DNA of 64,000 nucleotides from contig JBBPTG010000109.1 in assembly GCA_038093975.1 (NCBI GenBank), forward strand, positions 1 through 64,000, given 5' to 3'. Origin of the DNA: Chalciporus piperatus (Eukaryota; Basidiomycota; Agaricomycetes; Boletales; Boletaceae). The stretch's first letter is position 1. Every line of letters starts with the position of its first letter. Shown one piece after another: positions 1 through 10,786 of the stretch. The position numbers and the translations under genes were made by a program. The notes beneath the pieces were generated by a model, which saw only the letters and a list, made by a program, of their open reading frames with translations, was not told where the DNA came from and searched no databases.

Positions 1-1058
1 TCCTGTACCATGCGTTTACGTCCATCCTTTTTAGGGACAAAGAAGACTGGTGACGTTTGGGGGGATTTAGAAGGCGCGATGTAGCCCTTTTTGAGCTGAT
101 CATCGATGAAGTCGCTGACTTCCTTCTGTTCCGTTTCCGAAAGTGGTATCAGTCTACCCTTTTTAGGTTTGAACGTCTCTTTTAGATCAATAGCGTGATC
201 CCACGGCTTGCGTAAGGGCATGCGCTCTGATTCTCCTTTAGAGAACACTTTGAGGAATTTGTGGTACTCTTTTGGGACCATTTCCTCCACGGTCTTTTCC
301 TTTTCTTTGGGAACTTGCGCGTCAAGCGCATGGATAGCGGAGTATGCAGAATACTGGGAATCTCGTTCCTGGTGATCTGGATCTTGGATATCTAGGTTTG
401 TCCTTTCTTGGAGTAGGGCACACGTGTGTGGGCAACGAGTCATTTTGACCGTTCCCTTACTCCAGTTAATATCCGGATTATGACGTTTTAGCCACAAGAA
501 TCCGAGTATGAAGGCGTTTTTGCCAAGATCTGTGACCTCCGCAGTGACTTCTTCGTGGTGTCCTTCGTAATCTAGCACTAGCTCGGCTGAGTGCGTAATA
601 GAACCAGCGGAATTCCTTGTTCCGTCCACGTTGTAAACGGGAATTGCATGACGTAACTTTGTCAAGGGAATGTGATGTGATTTCGCCCACTGGCGATCTA
701 TGAATATGGCATTTGCTCCTGAGTCAAGGAGTGCCGTAAGTGGAATGAATGTCCGACTCGTTTCAGGACGAATTTTGATTGCAAGAAGTATTTCGCGTTC
801 CGGTGCGAACGAGCGTACGAAAGCATTGTCTGGAATTTGTGTGGGAGAGGGGGAAATAGAGGAATTAAGCACCCGTGTAACGCCCGGGCCGAGCCCATCA
901 AGGGACTCCTCTGTCGGCAAAATAATATTGGAAACTAATGTGTCATCCGTGTCATCATCGACGGAGTTTTCTATTTCTAGTGGTCCGTAGCGAGATCCTC
1001 TCACACACCCAGATGCGTGTGAAAGGGGTTTTAGTTTTCCGACTTGTCGGTAAGGGTG
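1..1058 (-). CDS. Ty3/gypsy Pol polyprotein, N-terminal part (protease and start of RT), cut by window edge
   Basis: The minus strand is open from about 1058 to the window edge. It reads through an aspartic protease with the catalytic motif ALLDSGANAIFID (near 716-760), then a linker, then the first RT block (GYIAPSKSPQTSPVFFVPKKDG, split here as GYIAPSKSPQ then TSPVFFVPKKDG, at about 20-95). This order is that of fungal Ty3/gypsy (Metaviridae) Pol. The RNase H and integrase parts lie outside the window. The reading frame is -1 relative to gag and overlaps the end of the gag readthrough frame near 1031-1050, so Pol is probably made by a -1 frameshift. No stop interrupts the visible part, so this half looks potentially functional. 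Confidence 0.85.
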
Positions 1059-1117
1059 ATGTAGTCCTGGAACCAAGCCTTTGCTTCTTCCAGACCCATG
1101 CCTTGGGTAGCTCGTAC

Positions 1118-2218
1118 TCAATCCATTTCTTTTCCTTTGCCCTTGTTTGGCTTAGGAGTTTCGGTGCTTTTATCCTCATTCCAGGAGGTATGCTCTTCTG
1201 TAAAGCGAACATTTCTTGGTGCTTTGTATTTTTTGCACATACGTTTGTGCTCTCCTCTAGACCAGCCGCATTCTGAGCATTTGGTCTTGGGTTCCTTGCA
1301 GTCTCTGACAAAGTGGTCCTTGCCACAGTTGAAGCATTTGGGCTTCCTGTCTCCGTTTGGTTTTTTAGTTTGGACGGCGTCAACGTCCATTGCGTTAGGG
1401 TCACGGCGTGTGATTCTGTCTGCCGTACCTGCTTTGATGTATGAGAATAGCTCTTTCCTGTTACAGCGAGCGCGGATTGCTTCAACAAAGGTTTCGTAAT
1501 TGTCGTATCTTCCCACATTCTCAAGTAGGAATTTGACTGATTCTTGATCCGCGTTGCGCTCCAGGATTTCGATGTGACGTTCATCATCCCATCCATCCAT
1601 CGCTCTGTGGATCTCGAATTTGGTTATGAAACTAGCGAATTTCATGTCGTGCTGTTTCAAACCCATGATCATTTTGCGATGATATTCTTGTTCGTTTGAT
1701 GAACGGAACCGATCCGTCATCATTTTCTCGAAGTCATTCCAAGTATGGGTTGTCCCATCTAAGATCTGTGCCATGGTGGCACGTGCGAAGTCTCCGGTGT
1801 CCCCGCCTTTCATTCGGCTAAGGGTTGCCTTTATTCCGGCCATCCCGGCAAGTACTCTGATGTTTTCTGCTCGCCAGGAGCGTACTCTCATCCACCATTC
1901 TTCAAACTTTTTGCCTTTGGACCCGTCATAGTCTCCTGGGTCAGCTACGATTTTCGATAGCCTTGGTTCAGCTGGTGGTACTGCTCCTGCTGGAGCTGGG
2001 GGTATTGGCGTATTAAGAATCGCCCTGATCTGATCTGTTGCTTGGTCGAGATCATCTCGTAATGTCTGATTTCTGAGTCTTTCATCTCGTAATGAATCTG
2101 TTTGGAATTCTAAGAAGAGCCTGAGGTGCGCTCCTAGAGCGGCTAAGTCCTGATTGTGATTCTGAGCGAGAGCGGAAAGGCTTGCTGCAAGTTCTGCTGG
2201 GAGTGCAGTCTGTGACAT
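1118..2218 (-). CDS. gag: Ty3/gypsy Gag
   Basis: A 366-residue ORF with a helical capsid-like region (about residues 95-260, WWMRVRSWRAE and a downstream FEIHRAMDGW block) and a zinc knuckle CFNCGKDHFVRDC near residue 300. The knuckle spacing is CX2CX3HX4C, one residue short of canonical, and is followed by a second Cys/His cluster (CSECG...H...C). This is Gag of a fungal Ty3/gypsy element, which forms the RNA-binding particle. The ORF stops with TGA at 1118-1120, yet the same frame continues without interruption to a TAA at 1031-1033 (ending ...TLTDKSEN). The TGA may therefore be a CGA-to-TGA nonsense change or a readthrough site. The start follows the upstream ORF by about 6 nt. Confidence 0.9.
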   Translation of the reverse strand: MSQTALPAELAASLSALAQNHNQDLAALGAHLRLFLEFQTDSLRDERLRNQTLRDDLDQATDQIRAILNTPIPPAPAGAVPPAEPRLSKIVADPGDYDGSKGKKFEEWWMRVRSWRAENIRVLAGMAGIKATLSRMKGGDTGDFARATMAQILDGTTHTWNDFEKMMTDRFRSSNEQEYHRKMIMGLKQHDMKFASFITKFEIHRAMDGWDDERHIEILERNADQESVKFLLENVGRYDNYETFVEAIRARCNRKELFSYIKAGTADRITRRDPNAMDVDAVQTKKPNGDRKPKCFNCGKDHFVRDCKEPKTKCSECGWSRGEHKRMCKKYKAPRNVRFTEEHTSWNEDKSTETPKPNKGKGKEMD

Positions 2219-2226
2219 TGTTACTA

Positions 2227-2959
2227 CTAATACTTGTAGCGAGGTTGGGGAAGCTTGGGGTGCTTGGCACGTAGGACTATTCTAGAGATCTTTTCAGGAT
2301 CGTTTATGTTTCCTACTTCTGTGCGTATGATCTTTCTCCGGAAGGCGGCGGGGATCTTTATCTTTCTGATCGGCCTAGCCGGGATTACTCTCTCTGGTCC
2401 TGTGATGACGTCTCTCTGTCTCTTTGGGGTTCTAACCTCTTCGTCAAACTCTTCGAGTCTCCTTTTGACGCTAGAGGTAGCGGATGCGGTTTTCGGCAAC
2501 GAGGGTGCCTTCTCTGACAACCCACGTGGTACGACTAATGGGGATGGAGCGGGGAGTGGGATCGAGGGGGCGATAGGCGTCTGGTCGTTGGGGTCGAACT
2601 CTTCGCTGATGAGTGACTCTTGGCTGACCGACGCTGGTCTGTCGAAGTCTCCGAGTATCCCGTCGAATAGCAGCCCCTGGGCGTATGCTATCGATGCGTC
2701 GTGGTAGGTTGCGTAACCTCCGTCTGAGTTCTTTCCAAAGTAGAACTGCTCTGGCTCTAATGCCGTGAGCGCTTTCAGCGTCTGGGATCCGTGCGACTGC
2801 AGCGGCCTCCGGTTCTGTCTCAACTATGGTCGGGATCGCGGTGACCCGTCCGTGCCTAGCTACTACTGAGGCTACGTAAGGATGGTCTAGGTTCTCGGCT
2901 TGCGAGTACCTCCCGGACCGAAAAGGGAGAAGAGTGGCGTGAAAAGATGGGAAGTACAC
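2227..2959 (-). CDS. Extra ORF between LTR and gag (function unknown)
   Basis: Two overlapping minus-strand frames fill the leader between the LTR and gag. The first (2471-2959, no obvious ATG) gives a conserved-looking stretch ending RIPDAES. The second (2227-2823) gives 198 residues with a proline-rich middle and a basic C-terminus. They appear to be one protein joined by a frame change in the 2768-2823 overlap, by indel, frameshifting or splicing. The protein has no transmembrane segment or protease signature that I can see, so I do not call it an envelope. A basic KRQR stretch could bind nucleic acid or act as a nuclear signal, but that is inference. It is an additional element-encoded ORF. 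Confidence 0.5.
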
Positions 2960-2984
2960 TACGAGGTCACGTTAACGTAGGTAC

Positions 2985-3589
2985 TTGAGCGAGAGATTGT
3001 CCACGCACTTGCGACGTGATGAAGCGGTGGAGAACGATAGCATAGAGGTGATAGAATGAAGCTTAGTTCAAGTGAAACGACCCAAAACTCGTATTGAGAT
3101 CAGGTCTACACTATCGCCAAGTGAAGCGGTTTAGAAGAAGAGAATTGAGAAGAACTGAGATAGGACGGTTGAGTCTTGGGGAAAGACCAAGTGAACTAAG
3201 CTGGGGTTACCAGCAGTTCCTTGGGGTTTATATACTATCCTAAGTGTTTGTACATGTTTGTACTAACTATAACTAAATAAGGAGTTACCCTGAACCCATG
3301 AGAATAGAAGCGAGATAAGGAGGCTGTGAGTCATAGCCGAGATAGCGGAGATTAAGTACATGAGGTGAAAGGCTGTGGCATAGCCATGCGCAGCACGGAG
3401 ATTAACTGTCAAGGTAAGGCAGTGCGTGAGAATGAATATAACCATAAGGGGCGACCGTGCGAAGAGTGAAAGTGAATGAGCACGTGTCTGAAAGATAAGA
3501 TGAGAGAGATTAGATAAGATCGAATGGAACGAAACGTTGAAGTCCAAAAAGTGTCTGTGAAGGTGAGAGAACCGTAATGAACCATAACA
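2985..3589 (-). repeat. 5' LTR of the gypsy element (inner border approximate)
   Basis: The outer border is placed at 3589 because the minus strand there begins TGTTATGG exactly where homology to the Harbinger transposase stops. The LTR promoter is the minus-strand TATA box TATATAA at about 3231-3238. The inner border and primer binding site could not be fixed. The second LTR lies outside the window, so neither LTR identity nor target duplication can be checked. Confidence 0.55.
3230..3240 (-). promoter_or_regulatory. TATA box of the gypsy LTR
   Basis: GTATATAAACC on the minus strand about 270 nt upstream of the leader ORF, at the expected place for an LTR core promoter. Confidence 0.5.
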
Positions 3590-4228
3590 TCCGGTGAGCA
3601 AGCATTGCCATAGTGACCGACACGGAAGAGAAAAATGGCGAGTTGGATTGAAACAGGTAACTGCTTGTTATTTGACTGATTGTGGAATGCGGGATGTCCA
3701 CTAATCGTGTCTAGGATTTCATCGAAGATCTCGGGGGTCAACGCGAAGTTTTTTGCGAAAGAGATGTGGTCGAGTTTCTGTGAAATGTCCCAAAAGTGAG
3801 AGCTGGGATGCTCAGGGCATTTTATCTGGTGGTGGTGCAAGGACCCGTGCCTCCATCGCTTCGGTATGCATCGCTTGAATGGCATTGAGCAGAATCCGGA
3901 ATGATATGTCGACCTCTTCCTCCGTTCCGATTGAATCCGACTCGCCGGTATCCTCAATGGACATAGAACTATGTCCGCTTGATAGCATGGATGAGTTGAG
4001 GGATAAAGGGGATATGAGCATTGAGCTATCGCTTGAGTTGGACGACATATCTGTCCATTCATCAGTGAGTTCTGTATCACTACTATTCAGTACATCACTG
4101 AGTGCTTGGTTTCGAAGGTTAGCAACAGCAACAGCGGTTTCCCCTATCATTTCGAGGATTTCGATACGAACAGAGGAGCGTGGCATGGTGGGAAGTGCTA
4201 GGGTGACTCGAGTGCTCAACCGTTTCAC
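3590..4228 (-). pseudogene. PIF/Harbinger (HARBI1-like) transposase, N-terminal fragment
   Basis: An N-terminal acidic Ser-rich region starts with ATG at about 4189-4228 (MPRSSVRIEILEMIGE). After a single frame change near 3812-3830 it runs into a segment typical of basidiomycete HARBI1-like nucleases: LTPEIFDEILDTI, then HPAFHNQSNNKQLPV, then FRVGHYGNA. Homology stops abruptly after GNA at about 3601, where the gypsy LTR begins, so the DDE catalytic part is separated from it or lost. The frameshift and the insertion make this a dead copy. No terminal repeat of the Harbinger element could be identified upstream. Confidence 0.75.
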
Positions 4229-5048
4229 ATCCCCCCCTTAAATAAAGAGCCAGGAGCCATTTTGTCACGAGATAGGAACTTCCCAAGTGTACTTTGCAAA
4301 GCGTGTATACTCGCTTAATTTAGAGTGCTGCTCATGTGCCTCATTCCATATTTGATATGATTATTCACGGAGTTTAAATTCAATCGGAGTTTCAACTGGG
4401 TGAAGTTCAGCTGCAGCTGACCTGGCCTGGGCTAGGCTCAGTTCGAGCTGAATTTTATTTTGAATACCACTAATCTAGAACCTTCAAAGTGAAAGATGGT
4501 CACAGTCGTGGCAAGATTCAAGTTGAGATGGACTCGGAGGTGTTGAGGCCGCATTACCTTTTGCCACTGATGGTGACTCGAGAGCAGGGCGTCCTGTAAA
4601 ACGGCGATCAACAAAAGCCTGTTATCATGATCTGCCAATGAAAACATGAAGGCTCTTGCCTGGACTGGCATTAAGTCAATTGAACAGTGCTCCAAGCGCC
4701 AGAAGTCATGGCAGGAGATCGACGTACTTGGTCAAAGTACTGCAGCACAATGGTCAACTCACTTACAGCAAGAGTCAGCTTGAGACCCTGCGCAGCTACA
4801 CAACGAAATCTTCAAGTTAGAACACCGTCGTCACCGTCCTCCCGTCGATGAGCTCGAACGTGTCAAGCCCACGGACGCTGTCGTGGTAAGCCCAGGCTGT
4901 TACAAGCTGGTGCCTGAGTCACGATCAAGAATCCAGATTCAGAGTAGGCGAGGTCGAATGCCACCTACCACGAGGCTGAGATCATCGATGATAGATGATA
5001 TATGATACGTGAAACACTACGCTTCTCTGTTCTTCAATAGCCAGGACA
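4229..5048. other. Intergenic, no gene seen
   Basis: Between the Harbinger remnant and the coiled-coil gene. The ORFs here are short and lack family features or splice support. The left part is probably remnant transposon DNA and the right part the promoter of the gene at 5049. Confidence 0.4.
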
Positions 5049-6508
5049 ATGTTGGAACCCTCACAGCCAATCAGCAAAGTGCGAGTTGTGTTCAACGACC
5101 CCACAGCTCAAGTAGACGATTTCGTCGGGCATCCCGTGGGAAAATACGGCACGACTCGCGGTCCCTTATTCCAGGCCCTGATAGACGGGCGAAAGAGTGT
5201 TGTAGCTGCCATCAACGACGCATACAATTTTGTAGACGAGCCGTTGGCACCTGAGATGATGCAGGCGGAAGCATACTTTGGTGCGTCTACGCAATCTGAA
5301 TGGAGATCATATTGGATGACTGACTCGGACCACTGTGCCGCTGCCGCAGACAGGCAGAAGACGACGCTTTGCGTGGTGGTCGAGCCCTTCCAGTCAGAGA
5401 GAGATAATGTCAAACAGCGTCTCGACGGACGTAGGGTTCAGAGCCAACCTAGTAATGGCAAGTAGTATCATGAATTTCATCTCCGTCACTCAACTGGCCT
5501 CGGTACACCAGGCCAGGTAATGCAAATGCTTGCAACCCTGCAGGGAGAGTTATCACAGCTGGAGAAAGCCAGGGCCAGTGATCGGATTGCAATTATGAAA
5601 CTCCAAGAGGCCAACGAAGGAGTGAAGGAGAAGAACACGCGGCTCGAGGGAGCTCTGGGGAAACTCCAAGACGCCAACGAAGGAATGAAGGAGAAGAACA
5701 CGCGGCTCGAGGGAGCTCTGGGGAAACTCCAAGAGGCCAACGAAGGAGTGAAGGAGAAGAACACGCAGCTCGAGGGAGCTCTGGGGAAGCTAAGGGATGA
5801 AAGAGCAAGTGATCGGACTGCAATTATGAAACTCCAAGACGCCAACGAAGGAATGAAGGAGAAGAACACGCGGCTCGAGGGAGCTCTGGGGAAGCTAAGG
5901 GACGAAAGAGCAAGCGATCGAGCGGACATTGCACGGTTGGACGAGGAAAGAGAGAGTCTCCAAGGACTCTTGGAAAGGTCGGAGAATGAGATTACCGCTT
6001 TGAAAGCAGACCTCTCAGAGGTAAAGAGTGAGCTCAAGAATGCGATCGACGATCTGTGCAGAGTAAGTTCCTTTGTCTTAAGCTCGTCCGAATGTCCATT
6101 GACTGTGATACATCCCAGACTACTTCGATGCTGATGCCCCTTCGCCTGCGTGTTCTGCTTGACCTGGCGCGAAAGAAGATTATTCAACTGCTCGACATCG
6201 AATCGTGGGACGACCTCCAGCAGTCCAGGTTAACACCCCAGCTCGCACGATATATCGAAGCTGAGCTCAAACGCCGCAACGTAACGTACACCCTCTCCCT
6301 CGACGCTCTGACCTACCTATGCTCTTACAACAATGTGCGGAGGGAGGGCAATAAGGCTGCTCACCGTGCAAGTCACGCCGAAATACGGCAGGCGGTCATG
6401 GGTTCACCTATTGAATACCAGAACAGGCATTTCCTCGAGGAAGTGTACGAATTCAGGTTTGAAATGTCTGTTTACGAAGATACCCGGAATGAGCAGATGA
6501 CCTGTTAG
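5049..6508 (+). CDS. Coiled-coil protein with 21-residue repeats (unknown function)
   Basis: Three exons splice in frame: 5049-5430, 5512-6062 and 6119-6508, giving 440 residues. Both introns have GT-AG ends (GTAGGG...CAG, GTAAGT...CAG) and compatible phases. The N-terminal ~130 residues are not recognised. The middle is a long coiled coil with at least four copies of a 21-residue unit (KLQEANEGVKEKNTRLEGAL and variants) interleaved with KLRDERASDR units, encoded by near-identical 63-bp DNA repeats. The C-terminal 120 residues are globular (ARKKIIQLLDIESWDDL..., REGNKAAHRAS) and resemble the C-termini of a large uncharacterised Agaricomycete family. It may be a scaffold or oligomerisation protein, by inference only. 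The recent DNA repeats suggest copy number could vary among strains. Confidence 0.75.
5587..5900 (+). repeat. 63-bp coding tandem repeats
   Basis: Three consecutive and one displaced copy of a 63-bp unit beginning at AAACTCCAAGAGGCCAACGA, almost identical at the DNA level, inside the coiled-coil exon. Confidence 0.85.
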
Positions 6509-7325
6509 ATGACCTTGCCATGTACTAGCATTTTGCCTATCACTTGTACACGAACAATGATGGATACGACTCGGATGCCTACCAAGACAAAGTAGGAATA
6601 TTGCGTCTGGGCTTGGTCTGGGCCTTATCAACTTCGATATCCACCCCTCAGCACCACAAGAACGATGATGAGTACGACTCGGACGCGCTCGAATACGAGA
6701 TATATGATAGTCCAAGCCCATGTTCGGCTGGCGAAATAGCCTGTGTGTCCACCTACCGCAATGACAGTATCTCCATGAGTGAATGATATGATATATTCAA
6801 CCAACTCTTTGAGATCGAGTAACGTTGTATGAACGACATCGACTGGGCGCTTTGCATTCGATGACTTTTGTGTGAATTCCACCATGATGAAAACTTTTGA
6901 GTCCGAGTATCAAAAGACGTCCGCGCGGCAGTGTTTTGGAGATCCTGTGGTGTCTATATGCGTCATTTCTGGTACTCATCTGATCGCTTGCGAGTGGATT
7001 TCGCTGCGTCCATCGGAGGTCCGAGTCGTCGTCATTCCGAGTCGCTACGCTCCAATATTGACAACACCACAGACGCGAGGATCATGGTACCGTTCTGATT
7101 CATTACGCTGAAGCGTCATGTTCGCGGTGTGGCAGTGAGAGCATACGCAGCTCCACCGAAGGGGACTCGGAGGCAGTGGTAAGCAAAACGTTTGAACGTT
7201 CGCCATGAAGTTTCTCCTATCGCTGATCCGATCGAGATTGGCGCTTTTCCAAAGCCACCGACCGTTTTATGGGCCGCAACTTCGAAGGCCTCATGGTGAA
7301 AAACTCATCACCTTGATCAAGCCCT
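6509..7325. other. Intergenic, no gene seen
   Basis: Contains short ORFs with a partly duplicated acidic peptide (YDSDA twice, at about 6560 and 6670), but no splice or family support on either strand. Confidence 0.35.
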
Positions 7326-7664
7326 GAAAACTTGCCTTGGAAGCACTGAACTGAAAATGGGGTCCCTTCCAAGCGCCCTTGTGCAGTTGAATTCCTACAT
7401 GTTCATCACACGCCCAGGGTGGGCCAGGCGTGTCTTTGCTTTTTGGTATGATCGCCGTTTTCCGCAAGCGCCTCCGTCCTGGTGCTATCTAAAAGAGTCA
7501 TCAAGCCCTGAGGCCTGAGGCCTGAAAGCTTGCCTTGGAAGCACTGAACTGAAAACGGGGTTCCTTCCAAGCGCCCATGTGCAAATTGAACTGCCCAGGC
7601 ATGTATTTGCTTTTTGGTATGATCTCCGTTTTTCCGCAAGCGCCTCCACCGTGTTGCTATCTAA
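7326..7664. repeat. Imperfect direct duplication of ~140-168 bp
   Basis: Copy 1 at 7326-7493 and copy 2 at 7524-7664 share CTTGCCTTGGAAGCACTGAA, CTTCCAAGCGCCC, GCTTTTTGGTATGATC and CCGCAAGCGCCTCC in the same order, with small indels. No terminal inverted repeats are evident. It lies upstream of the GTPase gene. Confidence 0.75.
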
Positions 7665-7920
7665 TGTGATCTCACAATGAAGGACATGCATGAGTATGAT
7701 GTGCCAGTGACTGCCAGTGGGAAGCAACCACAACCCTACCACCACTACTTACAGCATAGCTATGGAAACATCGTGTTTGCGGTCTGGTCGAACCGAAACC
7801 GCGAGGGATTCAGCGATAAAATGACACGTCATGAAAACGACACCAACCTTCAACCCCTAAGCCTCTCCCAATAACGTCGAGTGTTCAGCAGTTGCAAAAT
7901 ACCAAACGTTCGCCGTCGAC

Positions 7921-9076
7921 ATGTCAATCCATGAACCAACCGAACCGCGAATGATTGCGTACGAGCCTTTCTTTCCGAATTAAATAACACCTATTAGAAA
8001 GCTCACATGAGATTCGGATACTCCGCAGAGTCATGGGAGCCACTGGGACTGGCAAATCGACCGTACGTACCATCTGCGACTGATGCCATGTCGCTGACCA
8101 CCGTGACCATTCTACATAGTTCATCAACCTGGTCAGCGGCTCCAGCTTGCCCGTCGGCGATGGATTGGGGAGTTGCACCGACAAGGTGGAGGTCTCCCAC
8201 CAATTCACCGTCGACGATCGTCAAGTGATATTAATCGATACGCCCGGATTCGACGACGCTCATCGAAGCGATACCGAAATCCTCGAATCGATCTCCGAAT
8301 ACCTCGCCAAGATGTAAGCGTCGAAAAACCCACCGTGACCGTGTCACTTACTACTTAAGTTATCACGGGTTAGATACGGCCAAGGAACGATCCTCGCAGG
8401 CGTCATCTACCTTCACCGCATCTCCGACGTTCGCATGGGCGGAACTTCACGACGCAACTTCCGTCTCTTCCGATCCATCTGTGGAGCCGACACCCTATCC
8501 AACGTTCTCATCGTCACCACGATGTGGTCCTCCGTCGACCCGTCGATCGGCCAACGACGTGAACGCGAACTCGCTGGGTCGGACGAGTTGTTTAAACCCG
8601 CGCTCGACGAGGGTGCGCAACTGGTGAGACACGACGGGAGCGTGGCGTCTGCGCGGGAGGTTTTGAGGAGGTTGGTGAACAAGGAGGGGAAGTCGTTGTT
8701 GATTCAGAGGGAGTTGGTGGAGGAGGGGAAGGATTTGGTGGGTACTGGGGCTGGTACGGAGCTTGCGAATCAGTTGAACGAACGGATCAAACGACTCGAA
8801 GGGGAGATTTCAAAGTTGCGAGAAGAGATCCGTCATACGAGGGACGATGATGCGAAGACGAGGAATGAACTGCTTTTGGAACTCACGAAGGTGCAAGGGC
8901 AGAAGAAAAAGACGGAGGAGGATAATAAACGGTTGGAGGGAGATGGCGTTGCGGGCGTGGTGGTCATGTTGGCGGCGCTTCATATGGCTGCGATGCATAA
9001 GCAGATTGACGATCTGAAAGAGAAGGTGAAAGCTCAGGAACGAAAGTCTTCTGGCTGGTTTAGTTGGTGGAGGTAG
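7921..9076 (+). CDS. P-loop GTPase (AIG1-like G domain) with C-terminal coiled coil, copy 1
   Basis: Four exons splice in frame: 7921-7958, 8029-8062, 8120-8313 and 8374-9076, giving 322 residues. The start was chosen because MSIHEPTEPRMIAVMGATG matches the layout of the paralogue at 38.4-39.3 kb, which has the same intron positions. The P-loop is GATGTGKST and the G3 motif DTPGFDD; a TTMW segment sits where G4 is expected. The C-terminal half is a long charged helix (about residues 210-300) ending in a hydrophobic/Trp-rich tail (WFSWWR) that may touch membranes. These GTPases are expanded in Agaricomycetes and have no assigned role; resemblance to AIG1/septin-like GTPases is by motif only. 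Confidence 0.85.
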
Positions 9077-9419
9077 ATATACTTATGCGCTACATGCTGG
9101 CGGGACCATTCAACTTGTGTAGATCGTGTAGGATGGCTATGTACGAGTCCTTCGGCTTGTATGATGACGATAGGTCAGTGTGTAAAGGGAACTAGCCCAA
9201 GGTTTACATTCTGCAACTGTGCACACGAACTCTGGGAGCGATCGTCCATCATCGACATTATAACTAACTCACAGACATGCTTTCATGGCGGCCAACAGAG
9301 TATCGTCAATATGCAAGATTCCGAGGCATAGGCATGAAAAAATAGCATAGGAAAGCCTAATGACATGACAGTGTGAGGTACACATGATCGTGCGGGTGGA
9401 GGAAGACAGGAAACAATGC

Positions 9420-10410
9420 TTAGGCAGTCCTAGGGAGGAAAGAACATGAACGGTTTTATCCACGAGGATGAAACTGGATGACGTACTTGTGCGATGCTTT
9501 GATGGCAGCAACCTTGGCCTTCTTCTCTGCCAGGCGTTTTTGGAGGATGGCACTGAAAGCGTGAAGGTTGAGTTTGATGATAGACAGTGATCGAATGATA
9601 CATACTCGTATTCTGCCTTTTGCTCCTTCTGGTGGTCGAACCGGCGGCGGTTGAGGGCGTGGAGGTGACGGCGGCGTTGCAAGCGGATAGGAGTGACAAG
9701 GCGCTGGATTTTGGGTCTGATGGAATGGTTTGGATGAGTAAAACACCATTTGTCCATGAAACGCGACAACTCACGCCTTGGTGTAAGGCTTGGCACCCTC
9801 CTTCTTCGAGCTCGTGACCTCCCGTCGGACGACATACTTCCTCACATCATCCTCTTTGCTCAAGTTGAAGAACTTCCTGATCTTGGTTGCACGCTTGGGA
9901 CCGAGTCTCTTGGGGAGAACGCTGTCGGTCAAACCGGGGATCTCAGCGTCACCCTGCTTGACGATGACGCAGGAGAGGACAGCGATGTCGGGACCGACGA
10001 TGCAACCGCGGACGGATTTGCGCTTGCGCTCACCGGTGCGACGGATACGGTAACAAGAGTGACCATCTGCGAGGAGAAGACGGACACGGTAGGGGAGGAG
10101 GACACCCTGTTTCATGGGGAAACCCTGTTTGTCGTTACCACCAGTGATACGGAGGAGGTAGCCCTTGAATTCATCGCCTAGAGTGTCTGCCTCGACTTCT
10201 TGTGCGATTTTCTTGTCGAAGAAGACACGGCTAGATGTGAGATGGTGCGAATGAGAGAGACGACGTGTGATGGATGGGGAGGACGTACAATTTTCTCTCC
10301 TCGTCGAAGTTGATGGTCTTTTGTTGCCCCGTGGCGGGGTCTGCAGGCGAACATGAGATTGTTGAGTGGACTGATCATCGAGCATACTCACTGGCGATGT
10401 TGATCTTCAT
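9420..10410 (-). CDS. RPS6: 40S ribosomal protein S6 (eS6)
   Basis: Six exons splice in frame on the minus strand: 10392-10410, 10289-10340, 9775-10230, 9606-9716, 9487-9552 and 9420-9429, giving 237 residues, the usual eS6 length. It begins [15 protein letters not shown] and contains the eS6 core ([43 protein letters not shown]). The C-terminal basic helix ends ...[10 protein letters not shown], with the last four codons in a tiny final exon. eS6 is a small-subunit protein; in many eukaryotes its C-terminal serines are phosphorylated downstream of TOR. The gene is head to head with RPS13. Confidence 0.95.
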
Positions 10411-10786
10411 GCTACTGTCGTGATCAGCACGGACATGGGTCTACGACGAGCAGAGACGTACATTGGATGTGTTTGATGTCCTTGTCACCGACGCCGACGT
10501 TGACAACGAGGGTCTTGAATCTTGAGGTCGGCTTGTCTCGCGAGTGAGTCGCTGCCGGCTGAGCGTGGCTGCTGAGTAACAAATTAAGGTTTCCAACTAT
10601 ACAGCATAACACGTCACACGGCAAGCCACACCGTGACGCGTGACATGCCAGCTGCCAGTCGAGCACACCAAAGGTAACCTCAAGGCAACCTCAAGACTCT
10701 GTTCAACGTCCTCTCCCTCAAAATCTGTAAGTTGCACATCGAGCTCATCGTCTAACACGGTGCTGACGGGCCATTACAGAGCAATC
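10411..10786. promoter_or_regulatory. Shared divergent promoter of RPS6 and RPS13
   Basis: 376 bp separate the two start codons. The RPS13 side contains a plausible 5'-UTR intron (GTAAGT at about 10729, TTACAG just before AGCAATCATGG). No T-rich or HOMOL-type box was identified with certainty. Confidence 0.5.

Noticed and set aside
2227..2959. Envelope-like protein upstream of gag
   Set aside because: No signal peptide, membrane segment or cleavage site; its place before gag also argues against an env gene.
9750..10181. 143-codon plus-strand ORF opposite RPS6
   Set aside because: It is the antisense shadow of the well-supported RPS6 exon 3.
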